From: Malus domestica
Lineage: Eukaryota; Streptophyta; Magnoliopsida; Rosales; Rosaceae
Assembly: GCF_042453785.1 (NCBI RefSeq)
Contig: NC_091677.1
Location: forward strand, 26,785,501 to 26,849,500
Reading direction: 5' to 3'
Length of the DNA: 64,000 nucleotides
Numbering within the stretch: position 1 is the stretch's first letter; each line of letters begins with the position of its first letter. The translations under genes and the position numbers were made by a program. The notes under the pieces were generated by a model. It was given only the letters and a program-made list of their open reading frames with translations, was not told where the DNA came from and made no database searches. Shown here one piece after another: positions 42,483 to 51,952 of the stretch.

Positions 42483-44183
42483 TCACTTAGTAGTAGTGTT
42501 AGTGTTGATGTGAAATATGCGACCGCAGCTATAAACTGAGCAAAACGCTTGCAATGCCATCAATAGCAAGAGAAAAACGGCAGCCAGCAAAGCAAGAATT
42601 GGCCAGCCACCAACCACATAAACCTTGAAAAATTTTGCCATTTTAACCTTCCATCTACCGTTGTAATACTTGTTCACATCTTCAATCGCCTGGTCCAAGA
42701 ATGGCACTTTCGTCAACCGAATCGACTTGCTCATACCATTAAATAGATTGGCCACTTCTTCATCACTCTTCAAATGGTTCAGAATTATACCTTTTTCTCT
42801 AAGCAGCTTTGCGTCCTCCTCCGTGTCTATAATCCCGTTCATCATTTCTGTGTAGCGTGTAAAAACCAACTGCCCTGATGCATTTGATGCTTCATAAGCT
42901 ACCAAGTTTCTCAGGATCACCTCTGTGTTCACATCTAAGCTAGTTGCGGGGAGGTAAAGTGTGACTGTTTTGGGATCAAAGGAGACAGATGAAATGCAAC
43001 CATTTGTTGGCACAAAACGGACCCCGGATTTCATAAGATCGGACACAGAAGGGATTGTAATCTCCTCTACCAATGGAGGTCTGTTGACGGAACTCTCATT
43101 TTCGGGTTTGATTTCTTCTTTGTCTTGGGAGGAGAATAAATAAGCAACAGGTTGTTTCAAAAGTGCAAATCCAGGAAGGCTGGAGAGGATTGTCCAAGGC
43201 AATTTAAATATCACTTTAATAGGTCCGGAAACAAGTATTTTTTTAAGAAGACGTACGGGGCCTTTGCTTAGTTTCGACAGCAGCTTCCATACTTCCTCAA
43301 GAAATTGTTTAACGTAATTCGGGCTCTTCGTAGATTTTGACTCCTTGTCTTCGTCTGTGCCTTCACCTTGATCCTCAGCTTCTACAAACTCAGCTTCTAC
43401 AATTTCAGAGGGCTGGCGTTCTAGTATGGGGGTGATCATTTGGTACAAAAAGTCTAGCAAGTGAGCACATTCTGAGACTTTGATCTTTGGTAGGTCCTCA
43501 TCCTTCATCTTGAATAGTGAAAGCTCTTTGCACAATCCCATCAACATCGAAAGCAGCATCTCGTCGGCGGTTTCCAACGATTGGAATCGAAACTCCGACA
43601 TTTTTCTCAACACAAATAGTGGGATTTGGTTCTCAAGCATTACCAAGTCCCTTAGAATTGAATGGTGTGCTGAGTTCCTGCCTGAATAGTCAACCAAGCG
43701 TGACATCTTTGAGGAAACTCTTGTTAATATCTTCCCTTCTTTGGCTCCATAAACTTGGAGAATCTCTAGCAAGAACGATGCATCAATCGCCATCATCCAC
43801 CCTAGTGTCTCACCATTGAAATTCAGGTACTTGTGGTAGCAACCACGAATCCGGGGCTCCAAATTTATCAATTGGTCAACAAGATTTTGGAACTTAAGGC
43901 ACTGGAGATTCTTTTGTGTTCTTTTAGCTGCAGCCACTTTGTACCTCTCCATCTCGTAGAGCTCCGGACGCAAATAATGGTAAGGACCAATTGCAACTTC
44001 TTGTGGGGTGTAGGAATCAGGATCACTGGCCAAAAGGGTTTTCGGTACATTGAAAACGGAAACAGGGATTTCGCTGTCATCATCGAGCTCTTCCTCGAGT
44101 GTTTTTCGGATTTGAATAACCCATTGGAACTCGTTGAAGTTCGAACTGGATTTGGACGAGAAAGTTTGTTGGAGAGAAGACAT
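42483..44183 (-). CDS. DUF247 (UPF0481-like) protein, gene 2
   Basis: A single exon of 566 codons with the same domain order as gene 1: VSVFNVPKTLLASDPDSYTP, IGPYHYLRPELYEMERYK, the LENQIPLFVLRKM region, an acidic segment and a C-terminal hydrophobic helix (WPILALLAAVFLLLLMALQA). It is 6 residues longer: a 15-bp tandem duplication doubles VEAE to VEAEFVEAE in the acidic segment, and the ancestral TAG stop became AAG (Lys), with TGA directly after it. Homology to genes 1 and 3 ends within about 5 bases after the stop, so the 3' flank is new. The upstream region lacks about 26 bases present in genes 1 and 3. The frame is otherwise fully open, so the protein is probably made. Function unknown. 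Confidence 0.92.
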   Translation of the reverse strand: MSSLQQTFSSKSSSNFNEFQWVIQIRKTLEEELDDDSEIPVSVFNVPKTLLASDPDSYTPQEVAIGPYHYLRPELYEMERYKVAAAKRTQKNLQCLKFQNLVDQLINLEPRIRGCYHKYLNFNGETLGWMMAIDASFLLEILQVYGAKEGKILTRVSSKMSRLVDYSGRNSAHHSILRDLVMLENQIPLFVLRKMSEFRFQSLETADEMLLSMLMGLCKELSLFKMKDEDLPKIKVSECAHLLDFLYQMITPILERQPSEIVEAEFVEAEDQGEGTDEDKESKSTKSPNYVKQFLEEVWKLLSKLSKGPVRLLKKILVSGPIKVIFKLPWTILSSLPGFALLKQPVAYLFSSQDKEEIKPENESSVNRPPLVEEITIPSVSDLMKSGVRFVPTNGCISSVSFDPKTVTLYLPATSLDVNTEVILRNLVAYEASNASGQLVFTRYTEMMNGIIDTEEDAKLLREKGIILNHLKSDEEVANLFNGMSKSIRLTKVPFLDQAIEDVNKYYNGRWKVKMAKFFKVYVVGGWPILALLAAVFLLLLMALQAFCSVYSCGRIFHINTNTTTK

Positions 44184-44832
44184 GTTTATGGTGTTGTTCT
44201 AGCTTTTTTAGGATCATAAACTTTTTTGGTGGGTTGAATGACAGTTTCTGATCAGATTGTGAGGAAGTACTCATATTAAATATTGTCATTAGGGACCTTT
44301 AAGAGTGGTTTTGAATTTATCAATTGTGAATGCGTTTTCCTTATGCTTTAATTGTTTAAGGTGTGAAATGTGTCTTTCACCTTGGTCATGACATAGATCC
44401 GAGTTGGCTACGGCATGCATGTCTTCATTATATTGAATTCTCATCCTTCTTAGTAATTGGTGTTAGCAAGAGCGGAGAGGATGTGGAAACACAGTTCGGT
44501 ATGCTATGTATAATAATATAATTAGTTGGAAACTTGAAGAAAATAAATTTAAACAATTACGTTATAACATTTGGTGTACCGGATCGTGTTTCTGAGATAC
44601 TGACAAAATTTCTCAATGAATAAGAATAAACTAGGTCAAAAATTCGAAACCCTAAATGTAACGAAAAATAAGTAATAATTCGTCTATTGGTGACAGGGAG
44701 TTGTATGTCTGTTATTCCCACTTGGTGCAAGTAGGATTAATGTAGTGTGAGAATCATAATCATTGGGCTCCATTTCACGTGTAGAAGACCTGTGGGATGA
44801 CAGTGCCATGTTACATTTTCTGCATGGGTTTT

Positions 44833-44834
<2 letters not shown>

Positions 44835-44867
<33 letters not shown>
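44835..44867. repeat. (TA)n microsatellite
   Basis: Uninterrupted alternating T and A, about 16 units, upstream of DUF247 gene 2. Confidence 0.97.
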
Positions 44868-44872
<5 letters not shown>

Positions 44873-44959
44873 TGCAGTTTTCTTTTCGTCAACTTCAAAA
44901 CAAGGTTAAGTCTTCAAAAACGACTATTTATAAACATGTTTAATTAATTGACGCGGTTG

Positions 44960-45040
44960 CCACTTAATACTACGATATAATAGTATTTTTCTTTATTTAT
45001 AATTAAATGGCCTTATATTCGATTTTTGCCAAACTTCACG
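44960..45040 (+). mobile_element. SINE fragment
   Basis: CACTTAATACTACGATATAATAG followed by TTTATAATTAAATGGCC resembles the second SINE copy at 35,032-35,150. It is too decayed for a firm call. Confidence 0.35.
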
Positions 45041-45434
45041 TAGCGCACCTTTTTCCAAACTTCACGTGAAAACTTTATAGCCGTGTCATAGTGTGCATCA
45101 TGTTAACGCTCCAAATTTTAACGAGTTGGCAACTTGCTAAAGAGCATGGCTAGTAATATATGACAATATGACTAGTTTAATGTTTTTTTTTTCACCACTT
45201 GAGAAATTTTTCGAACATTAATGAAATTTATAATTCTCGTCATTTTCTATTTTATTTATCCAAAGTTCAAACAATGAAATTTCAACTTACAAAATTTTAA
45301 AAACTAGTGTAAATTATAAATTCCTGTTATTTATAATTCTATGAAAATTAAAAACTATCAATCCATACAAAGCGAGAATTTTCTCAAAAGCTCCTATAGT
45401 TTCCATTTTCTTGATCTCGAACATTTCCCCTCTA

Positions 45435-45555
45435 ATCCTCTACTCTACATAGTAATCTGAATCACTAGCCAAAACCAAAAGAGTTTTGACTTTTGGAGAC
45501 ATCGAATTCAATTAGACTTGGAAGAGAGTGCTGGTTGGAGAGAAGACATGCTTAT
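45435..45555 (-). pseudogene. DUF247 5'-end relic 3
   Basis: Same order of matches as relics 1 and 2: GTAATCTGAATCACTAGCC, AAAAGAGTTTTGACTTTTGG, GGTTGGAGAGAAGACATG, with the ATG-equivalent at 45,547-45,549. No open frame. Confidence 0.6.
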
Positions 45556-46104
45556 GTTGCACTTTAGATTAATCCTGCCATGAGGAACTTTAACTGAATG
45601 TTTTTGATATTAAACAAAACAATGGTGGTGCATGCGTTTTCCTCATGCTTAATTTAATTGTTCTTGTCCTTTTAAAAGTCAAAAATTGTCACCATCCGTT
45701 TGACGTTTACTTAAACCTACTGGTTGCCACCAACCAATATTGTTTTCTTTCTAATTAATCCTACTAGTGTTTCACATGTTGCTTCAAGAACCGTGTGGGA
45801 AGGGGATGAAAGTTCCGTGAACTATTTCTCCACTGTAGTTATTCAATATTCATATGATTTTGTATGATTAAAATAGGCCCTTTGTTTCCGGACTTGTACG
45901 TGTGTAAACTGTGAACATTTTTGGTTTTTGGAATGAAGAATGTACAATTATTTATACATGTGTTAGATTATGGTGAGCTTTTTACTTACAGGTGAAGAAG
46001 AATATCACAAAACGGTGAAGGGTGGAAGAAAAGTTGGAAGAACTTAAATTTGGATAATTATCGTTTCATCTTTATTACGTAAACATTGTTTTTTTAACAA
46101 ACTT

Positions 46105-46258
46105 TATTATTTACACTACGGGGTTGGGGTATAGGCTAAGCCTCATAATGGGCTAGCAATAATATAGTTCAAATTTGCATTTGGCGAAAATTGAATCTAA
46201 GACCTCTCACTTACAAATGAAGAAAAATAGTACTAGACTGTAATACTAAGTAGCATTA
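46105..46258 (-). mobile_element. tRNA-derived SINE, reverse orientation
   Basis: On the minus strand it reads TTAGTATTACAGTCTAGTAC, then TTGTAAGTGAGAGGTCTTAG with a decayed box B (GATTCAATTTTC), then GCTAGCCCATTATGAGGCTT. Repeat unit 41,409-42,450 lacks it, which shows it inserted after those repeats were copied. Confidence 0.75.
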
Positions 46259-46357
46259 TGTATATATTGTTTTATTGCAAGGATAATATAAGGAAATTGG
46301 TGACATGGTTGGTGTTTTGTGAAAGAGGTTGACAATCTCTCTTGGAGTTTCATCATA

Positions 46358-47400
46358 CCGACCTCATTTAGCAACTCGAACTATACAGACTAGTTCAGTC
46401 GAATAGAATAAATAATCGTTATATAATACTGATTAAATTAATCGGTGATTTAGTGCAGTATCAAATTAAATATCGACTATTCGTACTACGTTTGGTACCC
46501 TACAGAATAAGTACTACTGCTAATATTTTTTTATAAAAAAAAATTTCCATATTAGTTTTAAGAAAAAATTTGATAATAAAATAATTTAAAAAATGGAAAA
46601 ATAATGATAGAATAATGCACAAAGGTCTCTGCCCTTAATTTGTTGTTCATCTTCTGCACAAAAACCAATTTCGTTTTTCTGCAGACAACACGGATCAGTT
46701 ATGGGTGTGTTTTCACGGCGAATCGAGGCTCTGCGAAGGTGCGGCTTTCAAGCAGAGACGACGGTCCAGCAACGTCGGCGAGGATTGACAGAGCTTCTGG
46801 CTCTTGAAGTTTTCTGGGAATCGTTGAGATTTTGCTCCAGATTCCGGCTAAAGGGCGGCCGCAGGTCATCAGGTTTAAGATCCTGTCAAGGAAATTGATT
46901 TATCGTTGAGAACCACGGGTGGGTCGTCGCAAATTGAGCCAAGAGTATGAATTTAGCCAGGAAGCTTCGTCGTCCAACCCTAATTAACTTCACAGAAGTT
47001 TATAGAAACAGAGAGAAGAAGAAGAAGAACGACGGTTGAACGACGAGAACAGGAATGAGTCTTGCGAACGATGCGAGTGAGAGAAACGTGACGACGGAGG
47101 GACATAAAGAGCGGGAGAGGGAGAGTTGTTTCATACCCGACTAATAATCCTTAGGTTTTGGGGTGGATAAATTAGCAGGAGAGCACACCATAAACTATGG
47201 TATATGATCATCATATACCTAATTAATTGACATGTATTCCGTTTAATTCTAGTTAACTTTAGTTTTTCAATTTTAAAAAAAAATTAACCAAAATTAAATG
47301 AAATGACACGTATCAATTGATTAGATGTATAGTGAGCATACAGCATAATTTATAGTGATGAGTAAAAATGCTCCCAATTAGTAGGTGTGTGCGGTATAAA
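46358..47400. other. Unassigned DNA with a GC-richer stretch
   Basis: 46,640-47,120 is richer in GC than its surroundings and contains GAAGAAGAAGAAGAACGACGG. A plus-strand frame (46,701-46,898) starts MGVFSRRIEALRRCGFQAET but is not similar to any family I know. It may be a captured gene piece or a 5' untranslated region. The rest is AT-rich without recognisable content. Confidence 0.4.
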
Positions 47401-48582
47401 ACATGTGAGGTCAGTACAATTAATCCGGATGCTATTTAGTACGAAGTTGTGCTAAACACTCGGTCCGTATTATTTATCCCATCCAATCCCTTATTTATTG
47501 CTTTTCTCAAAATTTATGCTTTGATTCTTGTTGGGTTTTGTGTATTTTTGTTTCTGTTTGTTGGTTTACTATATAGGATTAATTCATTAACTTGGTTTTC
47601 GGAATTATTGTTCTGCCTAAATTTCTGTCATCTGTGAGTTATGGCTTGCTGTTTGAATTTCTGATTCCTTTTTGAGCATTTGAATTGGTTTTATTTGTGT
47701 TTCTGATTTGTTCTGCAACTGGGTTCGTTTCCGTTTGCATTTTCGGGGCAGGCCGTGATGGTTTTCGGGGTTAGTTATGGGGTTTTGAGCTTGTAAAGTT
47801 TCACTACACCGCTGACGTTATTGCTAAATAGTACTTAAGCCATTGGTTCAATCTCTTTTGGTGTTTTGCTTAATATACATTGTTGGTCAATTTTCAAACA
47901 ATTTGAGCTTCTGGGGTTTTAGTGGATGTATGTCTAACAAGGAAAATAGGTTCTCTTTGTAATGCCACAAGGCCTATATGTTCTCTTTGTTCTATCACCG
48001 TTACATAGTAGTTTTCTCGTCTGACTTTTCTTTTCTGTGAATAACAAGTCCAACTCGTAAACACTTTAGACGGTGGAAAATTGGCATTCTTTGTTTTGAA
48101 ATTCCTCCTTTTCCCCTTTCTTGAGTTAACTTGAGAAGTTTTTTGTTTGAATACCTCAGTATTTAGAAACTGACCAAATATTTTTTGGAAATGCTTTCTT
48201 CACAGTTTCGGATAGTTATGTTGCCTTATGAAATAAGTTCGTATTGGCTTTTTTTACTATAACATTTTGTGGTTTGCATTGTGCTTGGATGGTAGTTCTG
48301 GAGCTGTTCATTTTTTTGTGCCTTTTGCTTTTGTTTAACTGATGTAACTCAACGGTTTGCATAGTTTTTGTCGAAGAGTATATCAAGCATACAATTCATG
48401 AGTGATTAAGTTTCTGCCAAATAAATATGAAAACGATGGACTGAAATATTCTGGGATTGTTCTGGGAAGCCAGGCTCCCAGTGGTTGTTTGCCTCTTGAG
48501 AAGTGTTTAAATATTATTGAATGGTGCCGTGTCTATGAATTATCAGCAGTACAGAACCTTAGGAGACATAACACGGACAAAG
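47401..48582 (+). other. T-rich, intron-like DNA before the NIP7 pseudogene
   Basis: 47,480-48,380 is T-rich with GT/AG-like signals, as in plant leader introns. 48,402-48,580 contains a short open stretch with SGIVLGSQAPSGCLPLEK that I do not recognise. It runs straight into the NIP7 start, so it may be that gene's former 5' leader. Confidence 0.4.
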
Positions 48583-49006
48583 ATGAGACCTTTAGACGAG
48601 ACTGAGACCACGAGTGTTTGAAAAGCTGTTCAAGTTTACAGGCAACAACCTCAAAAACATTGTCGAGAACCCTTCTCATGAAGGCCCAAACCCTGGTTCA
48701 GGTAGTTACTGCTTTCGCCTCCACAAGAACAGAGTTTACCATGGTAGCGAGTCACTAGTAAAGCGTGCTACAAATATAGCTCGGACCCAGTTAGTCTCTC
48801 TTGGTACCTGTATCGGTAGGTTCACTCATGGTGGCAAGTTCCATTTAACTGTTCAATGTCTGAGTGTATTGGCATCAAATGCTAATTAAACACAAGGTCT
48901 GGCTCAAACCTACATCTGAGATGTCGTTCTTGTATGGAAACCATGTTTTGAAAGGTGGTTTGGGGAGGATTACGGAGAATATTGTGCCCGGTGATGGGAT
49001 GGTTTT
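48583..49006 (+). pseudogene. NIP7: NIP7 (60S ribosome biogenesis factor) pseudogene, truncated
   Basis: MRPLDETETTSV at 48,583 is followed, after a 1-base frameshift, by FEKLFKFTGNNLKNIVENPS, CFRLHKNRVYHGSE, NIARTQLVSLGTCIG and [16 protein letters not shown] second frameshift near 48,880 leads to [20 protein letters not shown] and [15 protein letters not shown]7 is a small conserved nucleolar protein (about 180 residues) needed for large-subunit rRNA maturation. About 138 codons are present and the C-terminal RNA-binding PUA part is cut off at about 48,998, exactly where the duplicated block C begins. No intron interrupts the remaining part. Two frameshifts and the truncation make it a pseudogene. 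Confidence 0.85.
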
Positions 49007-50278
49007 TGCATTTTAAAAGGTTTGAGGTTTTCACTTTCGTGCCGACCATAGAATAGCACCGATGGTATCAAGGCGGCACGTGCCTTACTGTATGTTTGTT
49101 CTCTGCTCCACACAATGACAAACACTAGGTGGCTCTGATCGGGTACGAATTGAGATTTCTCTGAACTTTTGCGTCCAAAAGTCAAAAAAAAAGAGAAATG
49201 ATAAGCAAAATCTCAAAAATAAAACTTTTTATGAATTATGCTTCATTTTATGTTTTTAGCACAATTTTCATGCTAACAGTAATAAACATTGTGCTAAATG
49301 ACATAGAGTTCATCCAAAGTCCAACTTACAAAGTGTTAGACTCTCTTAGCATTTCTCTTCAAGGATTAAGAGACTCTAATTACTTATTTTATAGTATGTG
49401 ACCCCATTAGTCTATTCCAGTGGTCTTTAGACTTGGAACACAGAAATCCAAAGAAAATCTCAGTTCATCCAATACAATTTGATACAATTTGGAGATTTGC
49501 AAGTAGTTAAGAGATTTAAACGAATTTCTCTAGTAAGAATTTGACCTTGTGTTTGAGATAAATGACGGACCTTGAACAAGAGTGGAGATGATTTTCTTTT
49601 CGCAAGTAGTTAAATGATGGTTGTATTGCCAAGGGGTCATTTGATTATTTGACCATAGAGTGAATAAACAATCTATACACACGGAGTTATTTAGATTATT
49701 TGAATATATAAAGTGAAGAAATGGTATAGTGTTAAGGTTTTGTTTTTTTTTGGTACCTGATTGAGAGGAGAAATAACTTGGGATTAAGTTACCGAATTTT
49801 CTTAAGTTAAACCTCACTGAAGTTTTTCTCGATTGGAAGCAGTCAAATAGAGGGTAAGGTTTATGTTTTTTTTTGTTTGTTTTTTTAGTGATGGTAAGGT
49901 TGTTTGTATTCAAACACTTGGTTCAAATTGGCCAAGGATCGGTTGGGTGGAATAAGATTGTGCTCTAGGCCAGTTAAATTTGACTTTTCAGTCAAATTTC
50001 AGCCAATATATAATATCGGAATTGGCCCATCATGCTTCAATATTCTGGGCTGGCGATTGGCCAAATGGCTTGGCTAAGAAAATAACTTTATCCTCCTCTC
50101 TAATGAAAATTTGGATCCTGCAAGATTTAACTAAAGGATAAAAAGGAAAAGAAAAATCCCCATGAAAGATACAGCTCAAATTACAAGCAACTGAAAATAC
50201 TGCTTAGAGCTTATTTGAAAGTACTTTTAAAATGATTAGAAGTACTTTTGGTAAAAATGTTTTTGAAATCAATCCTTA

Positions 50279-50953
50279 GAGCAAGTCCACCCCTAACGAA
50301 TGAGTTGGGCAATAGCCCATTTTCCCCCTAGCCTCCCCCCCCCTCCCACCAAAACACCAAAAAAACCACTCCACCCCATCCAATTAGCTGACCCAAAATG
50401 GAGGCCAGCTTTGAGCCCAGCACAAAATGGATTAAGCAAGAAACTGACCTACATGACGCCAGGCCGACGCCAGCCATGTGAATTTTGTTTTTGCGACTGG
50501 CGTGCAAGAAACATGCGCAGTGGGGGCGCGTTCCAACATTCAAAAAAATGTCAGAATCTTATAGTTGGCCACATGTCCACTTTCGGGTTGTTGGATTTCA
50601 ACCTTTTTGAAATCCTACGGTCCAGATTAATTAACTTAATAAAAAATTATAAAAATTGTTTAAAAATCAAGAAAAAGTAAAATGATTTTTTTTTATATAA
50701 ATGCCTAATCATCTTTCACAAAAATTGTACTTTCGGACAATGACACATGACATGACAAGATTGGTTAAAAATTCTATCGAAAATTAAAAAAAAATTATTT
50801 TATTATTATTTTATAATAAAAATTATTAATATTTTAATACTAATTGACTAGGTTATTCAGTTTAGGGATAGATATACACTTGGGAAATTACTATTCATTT
50901 GGGTGGATTGAATAGACTCTTGCCCTGCTTGGTTTTTAGGTGTGGAGTTGCTC
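50279..50953. mobile_element. MITE, 675 bp, TTA target duplication (PIF/Harbinger-like)
   Basis: Left end GAGCAAGTCCACCCCTAACG and right end, on the other strand, GAGCAACTCCACACCTAAAA are inverted repeats. TTA flanks both sides (50,276-50,278 and 50,954-50,956), as in PIF/Harbinger elements. It is inserted in the older MITE above. In block A its left end is lost (junction at about 29,577). Confidence 0.8.
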
Positions 50954-51021
50954 TTAGTAAAATACCCAAGTGGATTCTAGAAAAGCACTTGAAGTGCTTC
51001 CTTCCAGAAGCACACTTAGTA

Positions 51022-51224
51022 CTAGTTTGGTACTGAGGTTCTTTTATAAAAAGTGGGTATCAAAAAATGCTAAGCTCAAAAAGGTGTTTGGTAAACACTT
51101 AAAAACAGCTTATTTTCACAGTTTTGGGTGAAAAAAAACTGAAAACGTGAAGCAGCAAAAATTAGCTTATTCTCACAGCACAACAGAAGCAGGTTTTTTT
51201 CAAAGCACAACAATACCAAACCAG
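51022..51224. mobile_element. MITE insertion absent from block A
   Basis: Left end CTAGTTTGGTACTGAGG and right end, on the other strand, CTGGTTTGGTATTGTTGTGC match the ends of the element at 27,862-28,229. Block A reads straight through the equivalent point (about 30,225), so the insertion is younger than the block duplication. Confidence 0.75.
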
Positions 51225-51952
51225 TTTTCAAAGCCAAAATTCAACAAAAGCGTTTTCAGTCATTTTAAAAGCATTTCCAAACCAACGACAGCGGAGCAAA
51301 ATCCCGCTTAGTAGTAGTACTACCCCCTATTGTCCTTAATTAGAACTCCCTGCTATTTCCTTGGCCTGAGGAGCTGAACTTACCTTGCACTCAAGAATTT
51401 TCTAGGATACATGCAGGGCCAGCAAACGGCATCATCTCCTTGCTGGTAGTTTTGGAGTAATCAAGTACAATCTTGAATCTTCCAAACCAAACCGAAATCA
51501 TCGAGGTCTTCTATGATAAAATTTTACACACTTAACAATAGATGGTTAAGTTAGCAACAATATCGCTAATGTTAGTAGTGAGCCATGCTGAACCTAAAAA
51601 TTTATCAATTAATTTTTCGAAAATTATACATCCACTGCATCAAATCCAAAGTTATATATCTTTTTAAGGGAGAAATGCACTATAAATTTTATAAAGTTTT
51701 AGGTAGCTTGGTAGATTATATTATTCAACAATGACTCAAGCTCAGCTGCCAGTTAGTTCTTGGACATATCTATTATCCGCAATGGTTGGACGACTTTTTT
51801 CATTAATTTATACGTTTAGAGTTTATACAGACATATATAGATAAAGTAAGAAAGCAAACCCAGCCATATCCTTTTCTTTAGCAAGAATAGAAGGGATTAA
51901 GACATAATTAACTAATTAAACACACCCAAAAAAACTAAATTAAGCATCACCA

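Larger units (their letters stand above)
45221..46357. repeat. Repeat with DUF247 5'-end relic, right of gene 2
   Basis: Direct copy of 41,409-42,450, starting ATGAAATTTATAATTCTCG and ending near CAATCTCTCTTGGAGTTTCATC. It is longer because a SINE (46,105-46,258) is inserted. Together the two copies flank gene 2. Confidence 0.88.
50207..51284. mobile_element. hAT-like MITE carrying two further MITEs
   Basis: The left part (50,207-50,275) and right parts (50,957-51,021 and 51,225-51,284) together match the MITE at 10,236-10,464 in order: TGAAAGTACTTTTAAAATGA, AAAGCACTTGAAGTGCTTCC, AGCGTTTTCAGTCATTTTAA. Two other elements are inserted in it. In block A only the right portion is left (about 30,160-30,297). 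Confidence 0.65.

Noticed and set aside
46701..46898. Open frame starting MGVFSRRIEALRR as a gene
   Set aside because: Short, no family resemblance, no splice context that extends it; reported only as an unassigned island.
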